A DNA stretch of 60,996 nt from a virus. Location: positions 1-60,996 of IMG/VR virus record IMGVR_UViG_3300026512_000014. One strand, given 5' to 3'. The notes under the pieces were generated by a model. That model made no database searches. It was not told the origin of the DNA and worked only from the letters and a program-made list of their open reading frames with translations. Position numbers and translations under genes: made by a program. Below, one piece after another: positions 50,902 to 60,996 of this stretch (the first letter of the stretch is position 1; every line of letters begins with the position of its first letter).

Positions 50902-52101
50902 ATGTTAATAGAGAAAACACAACAAGAATATTTAGAAATAATAAAAAAAGCGATACTTGAAAATACAGAGATTAAAACATTATCACCTGCAAGTTTTATA
51001 TATAAATTAGCAAATGCTTTTGCAAATGTTGGTATTACAATTAGTGATATATGGAATAAATCTCTAATTAATTCTTTATTAAGTTATGCCACTGGTAATT
51101 ATTTAGACCTTATTGGTCAATCAATGAATATCACAAGACGTGGGACAGAATATGCACAAGTTTTTGAAACAGAAAATAATTTTTGTTTTTATGTTGATAC
51201 GGGAACATTTGGAAATATAAATAGTGGTAACAATATACTTGTTCCAGCAGGGACTATAATTTCAACAGAACCAGACATAAATGGTGAAAAAACAAAATTC
51301 ATTATTACAAGTGATATTATTCTTCTTGCATCGGAACAAAAACATTATTTTTCAGCAGAAGCAACAAAAGAAGGAGAAATCGTATTAGCACCACATACAG
51401 TTATTGAACATACTGTTGCATCATATGCAGATGCAATTAATAATACGCTTAAGGTTACAAATGAAAAACCCATTGCAGCAGGACAATACATAGAATCTGA
51501 TGATGAATATAGGTATAGAATATCTAATGCATTATTGTCATTTCAAGCAGGTAATAAGCAGGCAATATTGTCATCATTGACATCTGTGCCTGGAATAGCA
51601 GATATTAAAATAATTAACAATGAGAAAGGCCTTGGAACTGCAAATGTATATATAATGCCACAAATACCAGGACCAGACGAAAGTATAGTAAGGATAGCAA
51701 AAAATGTTATAGAACCAATTAAAACACTTGGTTCAGATATAGGAGTATATAATCCAAAATTTATAGGGATAGAACTTTCATGTACCCTTGTGTTTTCTGA
51801 AAATACACCAGAACATGAAAAACCACATATAAGAAAACAAGTTCAAGAGAATATAATAAAATACATAAATAATATACCAATAGGTGAACCATTAATTATT
51901 GCGCAATTAATAAAAGAGATTCTTAATACATCCGATTATATTATAAAATTGCACAATAATACATTTGATTCATTTTATGCTTATAAGCCAACTGTGTATA
52001 ACAATAGAATTAGACTTAATATCTATAAAGATATTTATGTACAAGAATATGAAAAAATATTAATAGAATATACAATAAAAAATCCAGTGGTGGTTAAATA
52101 A
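50902..52101 (+). CDS. Baseplate J-like wedge protein
   Basis: 399 aa; start ATG at 50902 after GAGGAG. NYLDLIGQSMNITRRGTEYA near the N terminus is a typical J-protein start, followed by a beta-rich domain (PAGTIISTEPDINGEKTKF) and the diagnostic-looking SDDEYRYRISNALLSFQAGN with ILSSLTSVPGIADIKI. Together with the preceding small protein it forms the baseplate wedge (gp6/gp25 in T4, XkdT/XkdS in PBSX). Confidence 0.85.
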   Translation: MLIEKTQQEYLEIIKKAILENTEIKTLSPASFIYKLANAFANVGITISDIWNKSLINSLLSYATGNYLDLIGQSMNITRRGTEYAQVFETENNFCFYVDTGTFGNINSGNNILVPAGTIISTEPDINGEKTKFIITSDIILLASEQKHYFSAEATKEGEIVLAPHTVIEHTVASYADAINNTLKVTNEKPIAAGQYIESDDEYRYRISNALLSFQAGNKQAILSSLTSVPGIADIKIINNEKGLGTANVYIMPQIPGPDESIVRIAKNVIEPIKTLGSDIGVYNPKFIGIELSCTLVFSENTPEHEKPHIRKQVQENIIKYINNIPIGEPLIIAQLIKEILNTSDYIIKLHNNTFDSFYAYKPTVYNNRIRLNIYKDIYVQEYEKILIEYTIKNPVVVK

Positions 52102-53858
52102 TGTATTATATACAAAGTTTTGTAGATTATTTAAGAATTACACCAAAAAACTTTTATACAAAATTAAATATTGAACGTAATCAAGAGTTATATAATACAT
52201 CAGTTATAGATTTCGCAAGTGATGTTATAAATCAATATTTAGATGATAGGTATGATATTACTCAAAAACCATTTGGCACAGGTAATAATTTAATTGACGC
52301 TTTTGCAAAACCAATAATTGATTTGTTTCACAATGCAGTTGAAACATCTGAAAATATGTTTCTTGAAATATATAATCCCAAAAAAGCAATTTATTATGAA
52401 GTCCCATTAAATTATAATTATGACAACAAAATAACATTGCCAACTGTTATATGCACAACTCCTAAATTTAAAAATAAAATATTTCATGGATTATATCCAA
52501 CCCCCTTAATAAATAAAAATACGATAGTTACTCTTAATAATTTATATCAAAATGATATAGATTATTTTGAACAAACAATTCCTAATAGAATAACAATATC
52601 TATGTATGATACATCAACATTATCTAATGATACAGATACAAATTACTTTACATCTCCAATAACAATTAACAACACACATTCATTTGTTGCTAACAACCCA
52701 TATCAATTAATCTATCCATCAAGATTATTTATTAAACTTGATGGTATTCAATATTTCTATAACGAAGATGCGCCAACTCAACTTGCTTACATCACTATAA
52801 AAGGCACAAGACAAAATGGCGCTATATATGAAGAAACAATAAAAGTTTTATCAAACACAACGGTAAGTACAGAGCATGAATATACTAATTTCATAGAAAT
52901 AAAAATAAATAATGTATATCCAATAAACGGGATTACTATCAATGTTATTCCTGCTTATTTAAATAATTCTGTTATTGATATAAAAGATAATTATTACTCA
53001 ACAAAATATGGTTATTATAAAAATATATGGGCGCAAATAGACACAGAAACAAATGGTACAGACAATTACAATGCTATAAGATTTTACTCATATTCAAATA
53101 TAAATAAAGAAGTTTTACTTGCTGGATTAACAGAACTTGATTTAAAATATGTTGCCGTACTAAATAATGAATATTCAAATATATTATCATTAGACACATT
53201 TGATAAAATATTAATTGACCAAGACAGAAGTAAAATATATGCTTTCAAAGACAATACTTTATATTTATATAACTTATATTTACCAATGCCGCCAAAAGAA
53301 ATGCTTGACATTATGAAAACTGAATATACAAATAGAATTAGATTAAGAAGCAATTTTACTTTTCCAGACATAAATGAAGAAGTTATAATTTATGTTGACC
53401 AACCTGATATTACAAAAAGAATAACATCATTAAAATTATACGTTCACACACTAACACCTGCTGGAACCATATTAAAAACACAACTTGAAGAAATTAATCT
53501 TGATGCGCCATCATATTTATTACCAAAAGACACAAAGTTTAAATATGAATTTGACGAACCAGGATTTTATTTATTTGAAGCAGAGGGATATTATGAAGAC
53601 CAAACACGTTCATCATATTTCTTACCATTATGGATTCCGGTATTAAAACCGTTAGTAAAATTTGATTTAACCGACAGTGAGGTTGCTGATAATATATCAT
53701 ATGACTATGGATTTGTATCGAGAGACGGAAAAATAATTTTAATGGACAATTTATTTACACAAATAACAGAAATAAGATTTAATAAAGATATATATTTTAT
53801 TGACATAAACAAACTTATATTGTATGAAAAATATGATAATATAGAAGTGGAGGTATAA
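52101..53858 (+). CDS. Baseplate/tail protein following baseplate J (585 aa)
   Basis: Starts in the last base of the J-gene stop. N-terminal 110 residues are helical, the expected place for a tail protein I or gp7-like wedge domain (RNQELYNTSVIDFASDVIN). The rest is beta-rich with many Asn, Tyr and Thr, and includes an Ig-like stretch (KFDLTDSEVADNISYDYGF). It probably connects wedge and fibres. No clear family beyond position. Confidence 0.65.
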   Translation: MYYIQSFVDYLRITPKNFYTKLNIERNQELYNTSVIDFASDVINQYLDDRYDITQKPFGTGNNLIDAFAKPIIDLFHNAVETSENMFLEIYNPKKAIYYEVPLNYNYDNKITLPTVICTTPKFKNKIFHGLYPTPLINKNTIVTLNNLYQNDIDYFEQTIPNRITISMYDTSTLSNDTDTNYFTSPITINNTHSFVANNPYQLIYPSRLFIKLDGIQYFYNEDAPTQLAYITIKGTRQNGAIYEETIKVLSNTTVSTEHEYTNFIEIKINNVYPINGITINVIPAYLNNSVIDIKDNYYSTKYGYYKNIWAQIDTETNGTDNYNAIRFYSYSNINKEVLLAGLTELDLKYVAVLNNEYSNILSLDTFDKILIDQDRSKIYAFKDNTLYLYNLYLPMPPKEMLDIMKTEYTNRIRLRSNFTFPDINEEVIIYVDQPDITKRITSLKLYVHTLTPAGTILKTQLEEINLDAPSYLLPKDTKFKYEFDEPGFYLFEAEGYYEDQTRSSYFLPLWIPVLKPLVKFDLTDSEVADNISYDYGFVSRDGKIILMDNLFTQITEIRFNKDIYFIDINKLILYEKYDNIEVEV

Positions 53859-53859
53859 A

Positions 53860-54285
53860 ATGAGTGGTATAACAAATAGAGGAGCAAAAATAGTTTTAGA
53901 TACATTTACGCAAGCACAATCTACTAATCAATATAAATTAGCATTATGCACTGCTACAACAATTCCTGATGCAACGACAAATACGTTATCGGAATTAACA
54001 GAAATAGCAGCAGGAAATGGATATATTGCAGGCGGCATTACCATTAATGCCCCAACCTCAATAGAAGATGATGCTAATAATAATGCAACTGTTACTTTCC
54101 CTGATGTAACATTTCAAGCAACTGGGGGAACAATTCCTGCGTCTGGTGATGGCATATCATATGCAGTGGTTGTTGACCAAAATCAAAATGTTATTGCATG
54201 GTATGAATTGGGCGGACCATACCAAATATTAGATGGTGGCAAATTAATAATAAAAGAAATGACATTTACAATATCAACGGTATAG
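53860..54285 (+). CDS. Tail-fibre-module beta-domain protein (141 aa)
   Basis: ATG at 53860 after GGAGG. It has a pattern familiar from phage fibre attachment proteins: GAKIVLDTFT, LALCTATTIPDATTNTLSEL, IAAGNGYIAGG and ITINAP, then FPDVTFQATG and KEMTFTIS. Rich in Thr and Ala, with codons more GC-ending than its neighbours. It may form a trimeric collar or adaptor for fibres. Role inferred. Confidence 0.7.
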   Translation: MSGITNRGAKIVLDTFTQAQSTNQYKLALCTATTIPDATTNTLSELTEIAAGNGYIAGGITINAPTSIEDDANNNATVTFPDVTFQATGGTIPASGDGISYAVVVDQNQNVIAWYELGGPYQILDGGKLIIKEMTFTISTV

Positions 54286-54295
54286 GGGAATATAA

Positions 54296-55591
54296 ATGGC
54301 ATATAAATCATATGTATGTAGGTCTGGTATCAATGTTAATACATTTATACAAGATTTAGAAAACTGGTTTAATGAAGCAGGATATACACTTGTAGATAGT
54401 GATGGAGATTATTCTTCTGGATATAAAGTATATACAAACAATGGGTCAGAAAACGGAGAATATTTACCATTTTATGTTATAATTTCTTATGGTTCGGCAA
54501 AACAATTTGGTACAATTGGAGACACATGTGATGCTAATAAGGTGTATATAAATCCATGTAGATATTGGGACAAAACAAGAAAAGAACCATATGGTATTAT
54601 AGGATATGCATCAAGTGTTAATGTAACTTCATCTGCTGGATATTTTTGGTGGATATATGGAAGTAGAAACAATTTATTTGTTATAACGAAAGTTGATACA
54701 TCATATTCTGGATTAACATATTTTTACCCTGATACATTGGCAATAAATGCAAATGCCAAGGTTACAACTGCAATAAATGCTGGTATAAATGTATGGGTTG
54801 AAGTTGATAATGTTGCAGATTTTTATAGAATTAACGAACCTGTCAACATAATAAAAGCAGACTTATCTGGTTCATTTTCTGCAAAATTATTAGATATAGA
54901 TATTACAAACAATAAATTATTATTATCACATATCCCAGATTTAGAAATTGGCGATATGATAGGTTTTCATCCATGCCCATTAATAAAAAGTAACAGTAAA
55001 TTGCTTGCACAGGGGTATAAATCTGAAGATTATTTAAATTTATTATATGGAATGTATTCGTCATTGTCAACAAATTCAAAAGAAATAGGCGATATTCAAA
55101 ACCAATTTATAAAAGATATTGCTCCAGCATATTTCCTTGACCAACACCAACTTGACCCTGATTTTTATACAAACAAATATGCATTTTCACCAATTATATT
55201 AAACTTGATAGCATTAAATGGTAAGAAAGTAACAGAACTTATTGGATATATGAATGATTTTATAATGTTTTCAACATCAAACCCTGGAGATGAAGCACTA
55301 ATGACATCTGATGCATTGGTTGACTCATATGCAACTGGTGGGACTTCAAATACACTTGTTGATACTAATCAATCATTTGATAATTATACAGATTATTATA
55401 TTGTTATTTATGCAGGCAAGGGATATGGACAGACAAGAAAAATACAATCAAATACATCTGATACAATAACAGTATATAAAGATTGGGACGAAGTCCCAGA
55501 TTCAACAAGTAAATATCAAATAGTAAAATATGTATATAGAAACTTTACATTCCCAGAACAAGACATTGTAATAAAAGAAAGTGTAGAATAA
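54296..55591 (+). CDS. Tail fibre-like protein, copy 1 (431 aa)
   Basis: ATG at 54296 after GGGGAATAT. N-terminal VCRSGINVNTFIQDLENWF, an Ig/beta body, and an end with GYGQTRKIQSNTSDTITVYK are shared with the next, longer protein, so the two are paralogues with different middle parts. Rich in Tyr and Ser. Likely a host-recognition fibre or its adaptor. Confidence 0.7.
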   Translation: MAYKSYVCRSGINVNTFIQDLENWFNEAGYTLVDSDGDYSSGYKVYTNNGSENGEYLPFYVIISYGSAKQFGTIGDTCDANKVYINPCRYWDKTRKEPYGIIGYASSVNVTSSAGYFWWIYGSRNNLFVITKVDTSYSGLTYFYPDTLAINANAKVTTAINAGINVWVEVDNVADFYRINEPVNIIKADLSGSFSAKLLDIDITNNKLLLSHIPDLEIGDMIGFHPCPLIKSNSKLLAQGYKSEDYLNLLYGMYSSLSTNSKEIGDIQNQFIKDIAPAYFLDQHQLDPDFYTNKYAFSPIILNLIALNGKKVTELIGYMNDFIMFSTSNPGDEALMTSDALVDSYATGGTSNTLVDTNQSFDNYTDYYIVIYAGKGYGQTRKIQSNTSDTITVYKDWDEVPDSTSKYQIVKYVYRNFTFPEQDIVIKESVE

Positions 55592-55601
55592 GGAGTTTAT
55601 T

Positions 55602-57761
55602 ATGGCATATATAACACATTTTAACATACCGCTAACCACATCAGGACAATTAATAACAAAATTAGATTCATATTTACAAGATATTGGATTTATTAGAGAA
55701 GACCATGATTATACACTTGACGTGAACAATGACCCTGCTGTTGGTTGGATTATATATTCAACACAAGGAGAATCATCACAAGAACCAAAGAATTATTTTA
55801 GAGTATATTTCGGTGGATATGACGGTTCAGATTCAACAAAAATTTATTTTGATGCATTTTATTATTGGGACACAGCAAGTCATGTTGGTATTGGTAAAAA
55901 TAAAAATGCCAAAACCATTAATATATCATCATCTATTCAATATTTTATGACAATAATTGGTAATAAAGATTTAGTATATATAGAAACAAATATTAACAAT
56001 TCGTTTACTGGATTATTTTTTGGACTTGTGTCTAATAAATTATATTATCCACAAACAACAACATCTGCAAATGTTAATGCGGGTTCTAATGTTCAAATTA
56101 CTGTAAATGATACATCTATATTTACATTAAATGAAAAATATAGTATATATGGACAGAACGGAGAAGGAAGAGAAACATTTTTGTGTACAAATATCGACAC
56201 ATCAACAAATACGATAACAGTTGATTCATTATCCATAAATTATCAATCAGGTGCTATTATTGGTAGAAACGTATACACAGGATTTGTAATGACATCTCCT
56301 TCATCTATTGGATTTCATACCATGGAACATGATGTTACTGGAACTAACAATGTCGGATATGAAGGTAATTTGTATAAAGATATTTTATATGGAGACTGGA
56401 ACAATATATTTAACAAAAGAATGCTTGGATATTTTGCATGTAATAAAAGATATCAAGTTTGCGGGTACTTTAATGATAATTTTAGATGTTCATATGATAA
56501 TGAATTAGAACATGGAGATTTTGTTTATAATAATAAAGCCATTGACTCGTACATAACCTCCGCAACAGCAAATACAATTAAGGATATATCAGGTGCAGTC
56601 ACATCTGTTGAACCATTAATAGATACATTAACTGAATTTGACCCAGTGACAATGACCGGCTCTGGTATCCAATATTGGCATCAAAATTATTATGACACAG
56701 TCACATTAAGTTCTGATACACCAAGTGGCTCTGGACAATCTGTATATACAAAATATATATACCAAATATTTGATTTATACAGTTATAAAACAAATATAGA
56801 TGCAGGTCTCGGGAAATTACAAATTGAGTTTATGAGAAAAAATAATTCAACAATTACTCTTGAAATATTATTTTATGGCCATGGCGCTCCACCATTATAT
56901 ACATATACAGAAGATTTTGCGGCTGCATCAACATGGACATCTACAACATCACAACAAATAATAATTCCCGAAACAACAAGGTTTATTATAATGAAGTTAA
57001 AATCAAACTATAATGTATATATAGATGATGTTATTGCAACATATACAGATGGGACAAATACAGACAATACATTAATTAAAAATGGAAGTTTTGAGGATAC
57101 ATGTAATAGATTATCAACGTCTGGTTATAAATATGACGGCATTATGCATAATTGGTTTGATAAATCTAAATATAGCCTAATCGGGTCAGGGACAGAGTTT
57201 TCTAAAACAGTTGATGTATCGGCACATTCAACAACAATAGACGCTGGTAATGCATATTTAAAATGTGACTATCATATAACAGGAGTTTGGTATAGTCAGC
57301 CAAGTGGTGGACATTTACATCATATTATGAATATTAATTTTTTAGATTCTTCTGGTAATATAATTTCTTCAACATCTCTTGATTCATTTTATGATTGTGT
57401 TGGTGCACATGATTTTATAGATTTAAAAAAAATAATAAATATTCCTGTTAATACAAGGTCTATTACATTTGTCAGAGGTGCTTGGATTTATATCAATCAC
57501 ATGAAAATAGATTATGCAGAAAAACAAGGTTCATCAACATATTCTGGGTTAAACTTAGTAGACAAATATATACTTATAACATTTGGAAAGGGAACTGGGC
57601 AAATGGCAAAAATTATTTCACACACAAGTGACACGTTGACACTTGATAGAGATTTTGATACAATACCTGACAACACATCGGCATATATTATTGTAGATAA
57701 TCTTTATTATGCAACAACAATGGAATATAGTTATACACCTGCATTAATTAAAATGGGATAA
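55602..57761 (+). CDS. Tail fibre-like protein, copy 2 (719 aa)
   Basis: ATG at 55602 after AAGGAG. The N terminus (FNIPLTTSGQLITKLDSYLQ, DIGFIREDHDYTLDVN) and the end (GTGQMAKIISHTSDTLTLDR) match the previous protein, with a long extra beta-rich middle (NVGYEGNLYKDILYGDWNNI; AASTWTSTTSQQIIIPETTR). The extra part may carry receptor-binding domains. No enzymatic motif seen. Confidence 0.7.
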   Translation: MAYITHFNIPLTTSGQLITKLDSYLQDIGFIREDHDYTLDVNNDPAVGWIIYSTQGESSQEPKNYFRVYFGGYDGSDSTKIYFDAFYYWDTASHVGIGKNKNAKTINISSSIQYFMTIIGNKDLVYIETNINNSFTGLFFGLVSNKLYYPQTTTSANVNAGSNVQITVNDTSIFTLNEKYSIYGQNGEGRETFLCTNIDTSTNTITVDSLSINYQSGAIIGRNVYTGFVMTSPSSIGFHTMEHDVTGTNNVGYEGNLYKDILYGDWNNIFNKRMLGYFACNKRYQVCGYFNDNFRCSYDNELEHGDFVYNNKAIDSYITSATANTIKDISGAVTSVEPLIDTLTEFDPVTMTGSGIQYWHQNYYDTVTLSSDTPSGSGQSVYTKYIYQIFDLYSYKTNIDAGLGKLQIEFMRKNNSTITLEILFYGHGAPPLYTYTEDFAAASTWTSTTSQQIIIPETTRFIIMKLKSNYNVYIDDVIATYTDGTNTDNTLIKNGSFEDTCNRLSTSGYKYDGIMHNWFDKSKYSLIGSGTEFSKTVDVSAHSTTIDAGNAYLKCDYHITGVWYSQPSGGHLHHIMNINFLDSSGNIISSTSLDSFYDCVGAHDFIDLKKIINIPVNTRSITFVRGAWIYINHMKIDYAEKQGSSTYSGLNLVDKYILITFGKGTGQMAKIISHTSDTLTLDRDFDTIPDNTSAYIIVDNLYYATTMEYSYTPALIKMG

Positions 57762-57762
57762 C

Positions 57763-58113
57763 ATGGCTATAAGAGAAGCAATTATAACTGATTATACAAT
57801 CAACAAAAATGTAATTAACAATGCGCAATATTATTTATATAAATGTTGCGCTGTGCTTACAAAAACATCAATTATACCATCATATAATGTTAACAAAACT
57901 ATTTTTTTAAATAATTGGAATACTGCTTATTGCCCAAATATAACAATTGTTACGAAAGATACAATTTCTACAAATTATATAATTGATAAAACGTTAATTA
58001 AATCAATATATCAATTCTCTAAAATATGCAATATACCAGGTATATATAATTCTATTATTAACAAATATATAAAATATCCAGAGATAAGGAAAATAGATGG
58101 CAGGAACAACTAA
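57763..58113 (+). CDS. Small fibre-module protein (116 aa)
   Basis: Starts two bases after the previous stop without a strong ribosome site. Rich in Ile, Asn, Tyr and Lys (IINKYIKYPEIRKIDGRNN), with no domain recognised. Overlaps the next gene by 17 bases, so coupling is likely. It could be a fibre chaperone or structural part. Confidence 0.6.
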   Translation: MAIREAIITDYTINKNVINNAQYYLYKCCAVLTKTSIIPSYNVNKTIFLNNWNTAYCPNITIVTKDTISTNYIIDKTLIKSIYQFSKICNIPGIYNSIINKYIKYPEIRKIDGRNN

Positions 58114-59512
58114 CTCATCTCAAACTACACAAGTATATGCTCTTATAACATTTAGAGACCTTGATGTTATAATAGATTTATCTAATGACCCCGTTGAAAT
58201 TAAATTAACAACAGAAATAAAATATAATATTGAAATTAATATAACATATAATGCTTTATATCATGCACAAATATTAAACAGTCCAATAGTAAATTTGATA
58301 GACCCACCTGCAGAGTCTAATATAGAACCTGTTGAATTAATACACCATGTGTTTACCGAAAAAGAAATATATCCAATTGTTAAATATAATGAACTTGATG
58401 AATTTGGCAACAGATATCAACTTAAAAGGAAAACAGAAGAAGATTATCTATATCAATTAAAACTTCTTGATGTATTCGCAAATAAATCTAATTCATCTTT
58501 TAATGGAATTATAAATTCTATAATAAGAGAACTTGATTTGTTTAAAGCAGATATTGGATATATACAATATAACTCAACAGTAAGCGAAAGTGATAAAATA
58601 AAATACAGTTTATATATAAACGATACACATTTATATATAATTAATAATGAAGACAATTCACGACTTGTGAATATTCCATTATATTATTCGTTACCAAATG
58701 TGTGGATACCGTCAACAGACTATAATAAATGGGATTTATTATTATTACCAACAGACACAAAATACGGATTACTTTGTTTGTCTGATGGTACAACAGATAT
58801 TACATTAACACTGCCAACAAATTGGAATGTTGGAGATACTTTTATAAATGGAACTGTTCAATTTAAAATAGTCGAATTAGGTGCTTATAGATTATTAACA
58901 GAAGTGGTTGATGAATTTAATGAAAAACAAGATGTATTTGATGTGGTTTTATATTCATATCTTGCTAATAGTTTTAATGATATATATGCGCCATTTATAT
59001 TACCAACAACAAATGTTAAATTAAAACAAAATATAAAGCCAAAGAATTTAGATAAATATATAATACCAAATACTGAAATCTTTAACACACAATTATTTAA
59101 AGTGAATGCGTCTCCATCGTATAATGAATATACAATTGACTATATTAATGGAATTATAACACTTGGAGAAGTAGAAGACGAAATTCTTGTATCCTATTTA
59201 TATAATCAAGAAAAAATAAAAATTACATACATGCCAGTTAAAATATTAAGATTGCAAGAAGAAGATTCTATAAATACATTTTTATATCCAATGTATAAAG
59301 AGAATAAAATTATTAACGAAATAGATTTAAATACATATGAAGAATTAACTCCTGCTTTTAATTACCCATATAAACAATTAAATGCTATAATTAACAAGAT
59401 GGAAGATAAATATCCTTTGCTCTGGTATAATGATACATATACATATAATACATTAGATACATTTGAAATGAATGATGATAATAATAAAACTGAATGTGAG
59501 GTTCAATTATGA
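58097..59512 (+). CDS. Unknown 471-aa tail/fibre-module protein
   Basis: ATG at 58097 preceded by AAGG. Beta-rich with acidic stretches (NDPVEIKLTTEIKYNIEINI; YQLKRKTEEDYLYQLKLLD). It ends in DDNNKTECEVQL and overlaps the next gene by four bases (ATGA). No recognised domain. Its place among fibre genes suggests a structural tail role. Confidence 0.65.
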   Translation: MAGTTNSSQTTQVYALITFRDLDVIIDLSNDPVEIKLTTEIKYNIEINITYNALYHAQILNSPIVNLIDPPAESNIEPVELIHHVFTEKEIYPIVKYNELDEFGNRYQLKRKTEEDYLYQLKLLDVFANKSNSSFNGIINSIIRELDLFKADIGYIQYNSTVSESDKIKYSLYINDTHLYIINNEDNSRLVNIPLYYSLPNVWIPSTDYNKWDLLLLPTDTKYGLLCLSDGTTDITLTLPTNWNVGDTFINGTVQFKIVELGAYRLLTEVVDEFNEKQDVFDVVLYSYLANSFNDIYAPFILPTTNVKLKQNIKPKNLDKYIIPNTEIFNTQLFKVNASPSYNEYTIDYINGIITLGEVEDEILVSYLYNQEKIKITYMPVKILRLQEEDSINTFLYPMYKENKIINEIDLNTYEELTPAFNYPYKQLNAIINKMEDKYPLLWYNDTYTYNTLDTFEMNDDNNKTECEVQL

Positions 59513-60996
59513 AATTAACGGATAGATATTTAAATGTTATTTATCCATCAAAGGCAATCCCAACAAGATATGACCAGCCACTTGATGATATAAATATACA
59601 TTATATAAAATCAGGGATTGGTAATAAAGATGATTGCAAAACATTAGATATAACAATATCTCATGGAATTTATTATATAGAGGCACATCCTGTCTTATAT
59701 CCTGGATATTTTTTAATTAAAAGCGCAGACCATTTTTTATTTCCGTCTGATTCTATACAAATATCTGAACCAACAAATGAAGATACCGCATTTTATTATT
59801 ACAAAATGCTTGACAACCCATATCCAGGAATGCCAATAATATTTAATATTTATAAAAGAAATAAAAATAAATATATAGAAGCATATATCAAGTTTAAATA
59901 TAGAGCAGAATTTACAAAAAAAGTTATTAATGGTGTAGAACAGTATTACCCAGAAGCATATGAATTTACAATAACACAAAATAATGAAATACAAGTATTA
60001 AAAAATTCTGTTAATTCAGTATCAAAAATGCCAACAGTATTTGACGCAAATGACATTAGGCAACATGGTGATTTTCTTGGACAAGGTCAGTTTAATTCAA
60101 ATATCATTACATTATCAACTGAATTTTTCCCAATAAAAAATGTTAGAATATTTACCATAGATAATAATGATAATATCAAAGAATGGCATGTAGTAAGAAG
60201 TTTTGAACAATTAGATTATTCAACATTAACAGAATATAATTATGTTCAGGTATCAACAGAATTTGGAATTGTTACATTCGGAAATGAATCAAATCAATTT
60301 GATATACCATCTGTGCATGAAAAAATATATGCATGTTATAATGTTGTTCCACATATAGAATATATCCCCGAATTTAGTTCATTAATAAATGTTCCGACAT
60401 ATTTAGATATTACTCCCGCCGCTACTGGTGTTAATCAAGGTATTGTACAAATATCAGCATCAGATGCAACCGATGTTTACTCATTAAAATTAAGAGCAAG
60501 TTATCATTTAGAAGACCAAAATGCGTTAATATATGGCCCCATAGAAGTCTTCACAGGTTCTTCTTTGTTAAAATGTACAGCATACAATATATATCAAGAA
60601 ACGGTTCCTGGTATTGAAATAACATGGCATATGGATATTGACATGGGTGAAATAAATAATATGCAATTTGATGAAACAATAAAAACGCAAACAAATGGCG
60701 GAGGATATTCTATTGCAACATATACAACTCCAAATAATGTACGAGCACTTGAACATATATTTTTCAGAAATGAAACTGATTATACCATTAATGGAAATGA
60801 TATAATTTTTAATAACATTGACAATATATACAAACTTGAATATTGTCAAATATTTACAAATCATAATACAGCGGCAGACTGCGCACCAAAAATATTACAA
60901 AATTATAGATTTAATTCTATGGGAAGAGCATTATCAAAATGTGTCATTGAAGATGATATTACACATGAAAAACACACGGTGCACCCATTTTATTTT
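59509..60996 (+). CDS. Unknown tail/fibre-module protein, N-terminal 496 residues (gene runs off the right edge)
   Basis: Starts at ATG 59509 in an ATGA overlap and stays open to the last base. It begins MKLTDRYLNVIYPSKAIPTR and is beta-rich, with Tyr, Asn and Ile prominent (YFLIKSADHFLFPSDSIQI; WHVVRSFEQLDYSTLTEYNY). A repeated strand pattern suggests a string of small beta domains as in fibre or baseplate decoration proteins. No motif seen. Confidence 0.75.
   Translation, partial: MKLTDRYLNVIYPSKAIPTRYDQPLDDINIHYIKSGIGNKDDCKTLDITISHGIYYIEAHPVLYPGYFLIKSADHFLFPSDSIQISEPTNEDTAFYYYKMLDNPYPGMPIIFNIYKRNKNKYIEAYIKFKYRAEFTKKVINGVEQYYPEAYEFTITQNNEIQVLKNSVNSVSKMPTVFDANDIRQHGDFLGQGQFNSNIITLSTEFFPIKNVRIFTIDNNDNIKEWHVVRSFEQLDYSTLTEYNYVQVSTEFGIVTFGNESNQFDIPSVHEKIYACYNVVPHIEYIPEFSSLINVPTYLDITPAATGVNQGIVQISASDATDVYSLKLRASYHLEDQNALIYGPIEVFTGSSLLKCTAYNIYQETVPGIEITWHMDIDMGEINNMQFDETIKTQTNGGGYSIATYTTPNNVRALEHIFFRNETDYTINGNDIIFNNIDNIYKLEYCQIFTNHNTAADCAPKILQNYRFNSMGRALSKCVIEDDITHEKHTVHPFYF

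Noticed and set aside
1-60996. crAss-like phage
   Set aside because: The window has a contractile sheath, tube and baseplate wedge and strong GGAGG sites, unlike podoviral crAss-like phages, although the polymerase type is shared.
10329-60996. Recoded stop codons
   Set aside because: Genes end with TAA, TAG and TGA at normal places with tight overlaps to the next start, so the standard code fits.
1-60996. tRNA genes, insertion sequences or integrase
   Set aside because: I looked for cloverleaf-like sequences, transposase and recombinase motifs and saw none; short tRNAs could still be missed by eye.

Overview
The window is a 61-kb piece of an AT-rich, probably large-genome tailed phage with a contractile tail (myovirus). 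The evidence is a complete packaging, head, tail and baseplate module on the + strand: large terminase, portal, prohead protease/scaffold, HK97-type capsid protein, sheath, tube, baseplate J and tail fibres. No integrase, tRNA or bacterial housekeeping gene is visible. Ribosome binding sites are strong GGAGG types, and several leaders carry AAGGAGGTGATA, almost the full complement of a Gram-positive 16S rRNA 3' end. A Firmicutes-like host is therefore likely, but nothing here names it. The contractile tail separates it from podoviral crAss-like phages, although it shares their kind of RNA polymerase.

Layout. (1) 1-9778, all genes on the - strand, is a regulatory/early-type arm. It holds a partial unknown gene, a lysine-rich unknown protein, 1.2 kb of non-coding low-complexity DNA, a large single-chain RNA polymerase with an RNase H domain at its C terminus, and a series of very small genes. 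The small genes lie in short units, most with a hairpin terminator, and the main units start with long leaders. The leaders hold an extended Shine-Dalgarno sequence far from the start codon, tiny reading frames often beginning Met-Cys-Gly, and in two cases a related multi-stem RNA. (2) 9779-10328 is the divergent control region. (3) 10329-27523, + strand, is packaging and head: ClpP-like protease, a Cys-rich protein, a DnaQ-like exonuclease-fold protein, two hydrophobic putative cargo proteins, terminase, unknown proteins, portal, protease/scaffold, two paralogous pre-capsid proteins and the major capsid protein. (4) 27580-36074 is neck, sheath, two tube-like proteins and two chaperone-like proteins. 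(5) 36043-49621 holds three giant genes: a tape-measure/cargo candidate, a second RNA polymerase of 1856 aa, and a baseplate hub candidate. (6) 49614-60996 is baseplate and tail fibres; the last gene runs off the window.

How it fits together. The phage appears to carry two different double-psi beta-barrel RNA polymerases. One (DFDGD motif, with RNase H) is in the early-type arm, so is likely made in the cell. The other (DYDGD motif) lies among tail genes, so is likely packaged and injected. This suggests a transcription programme at least partly independent of the host enzyme, and the repeated promoter-like motif TATGARTAGTC, found four times in the left arm, is a candidate site for one of them. 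The most unusual features are the RNA polymerase-RNase H fusion with an internal ribosome site at the domain junction, the virion-module polymerase, the repeated structured leaders, and a compact pseudoknotted RNA candidate near 1.4 kb.
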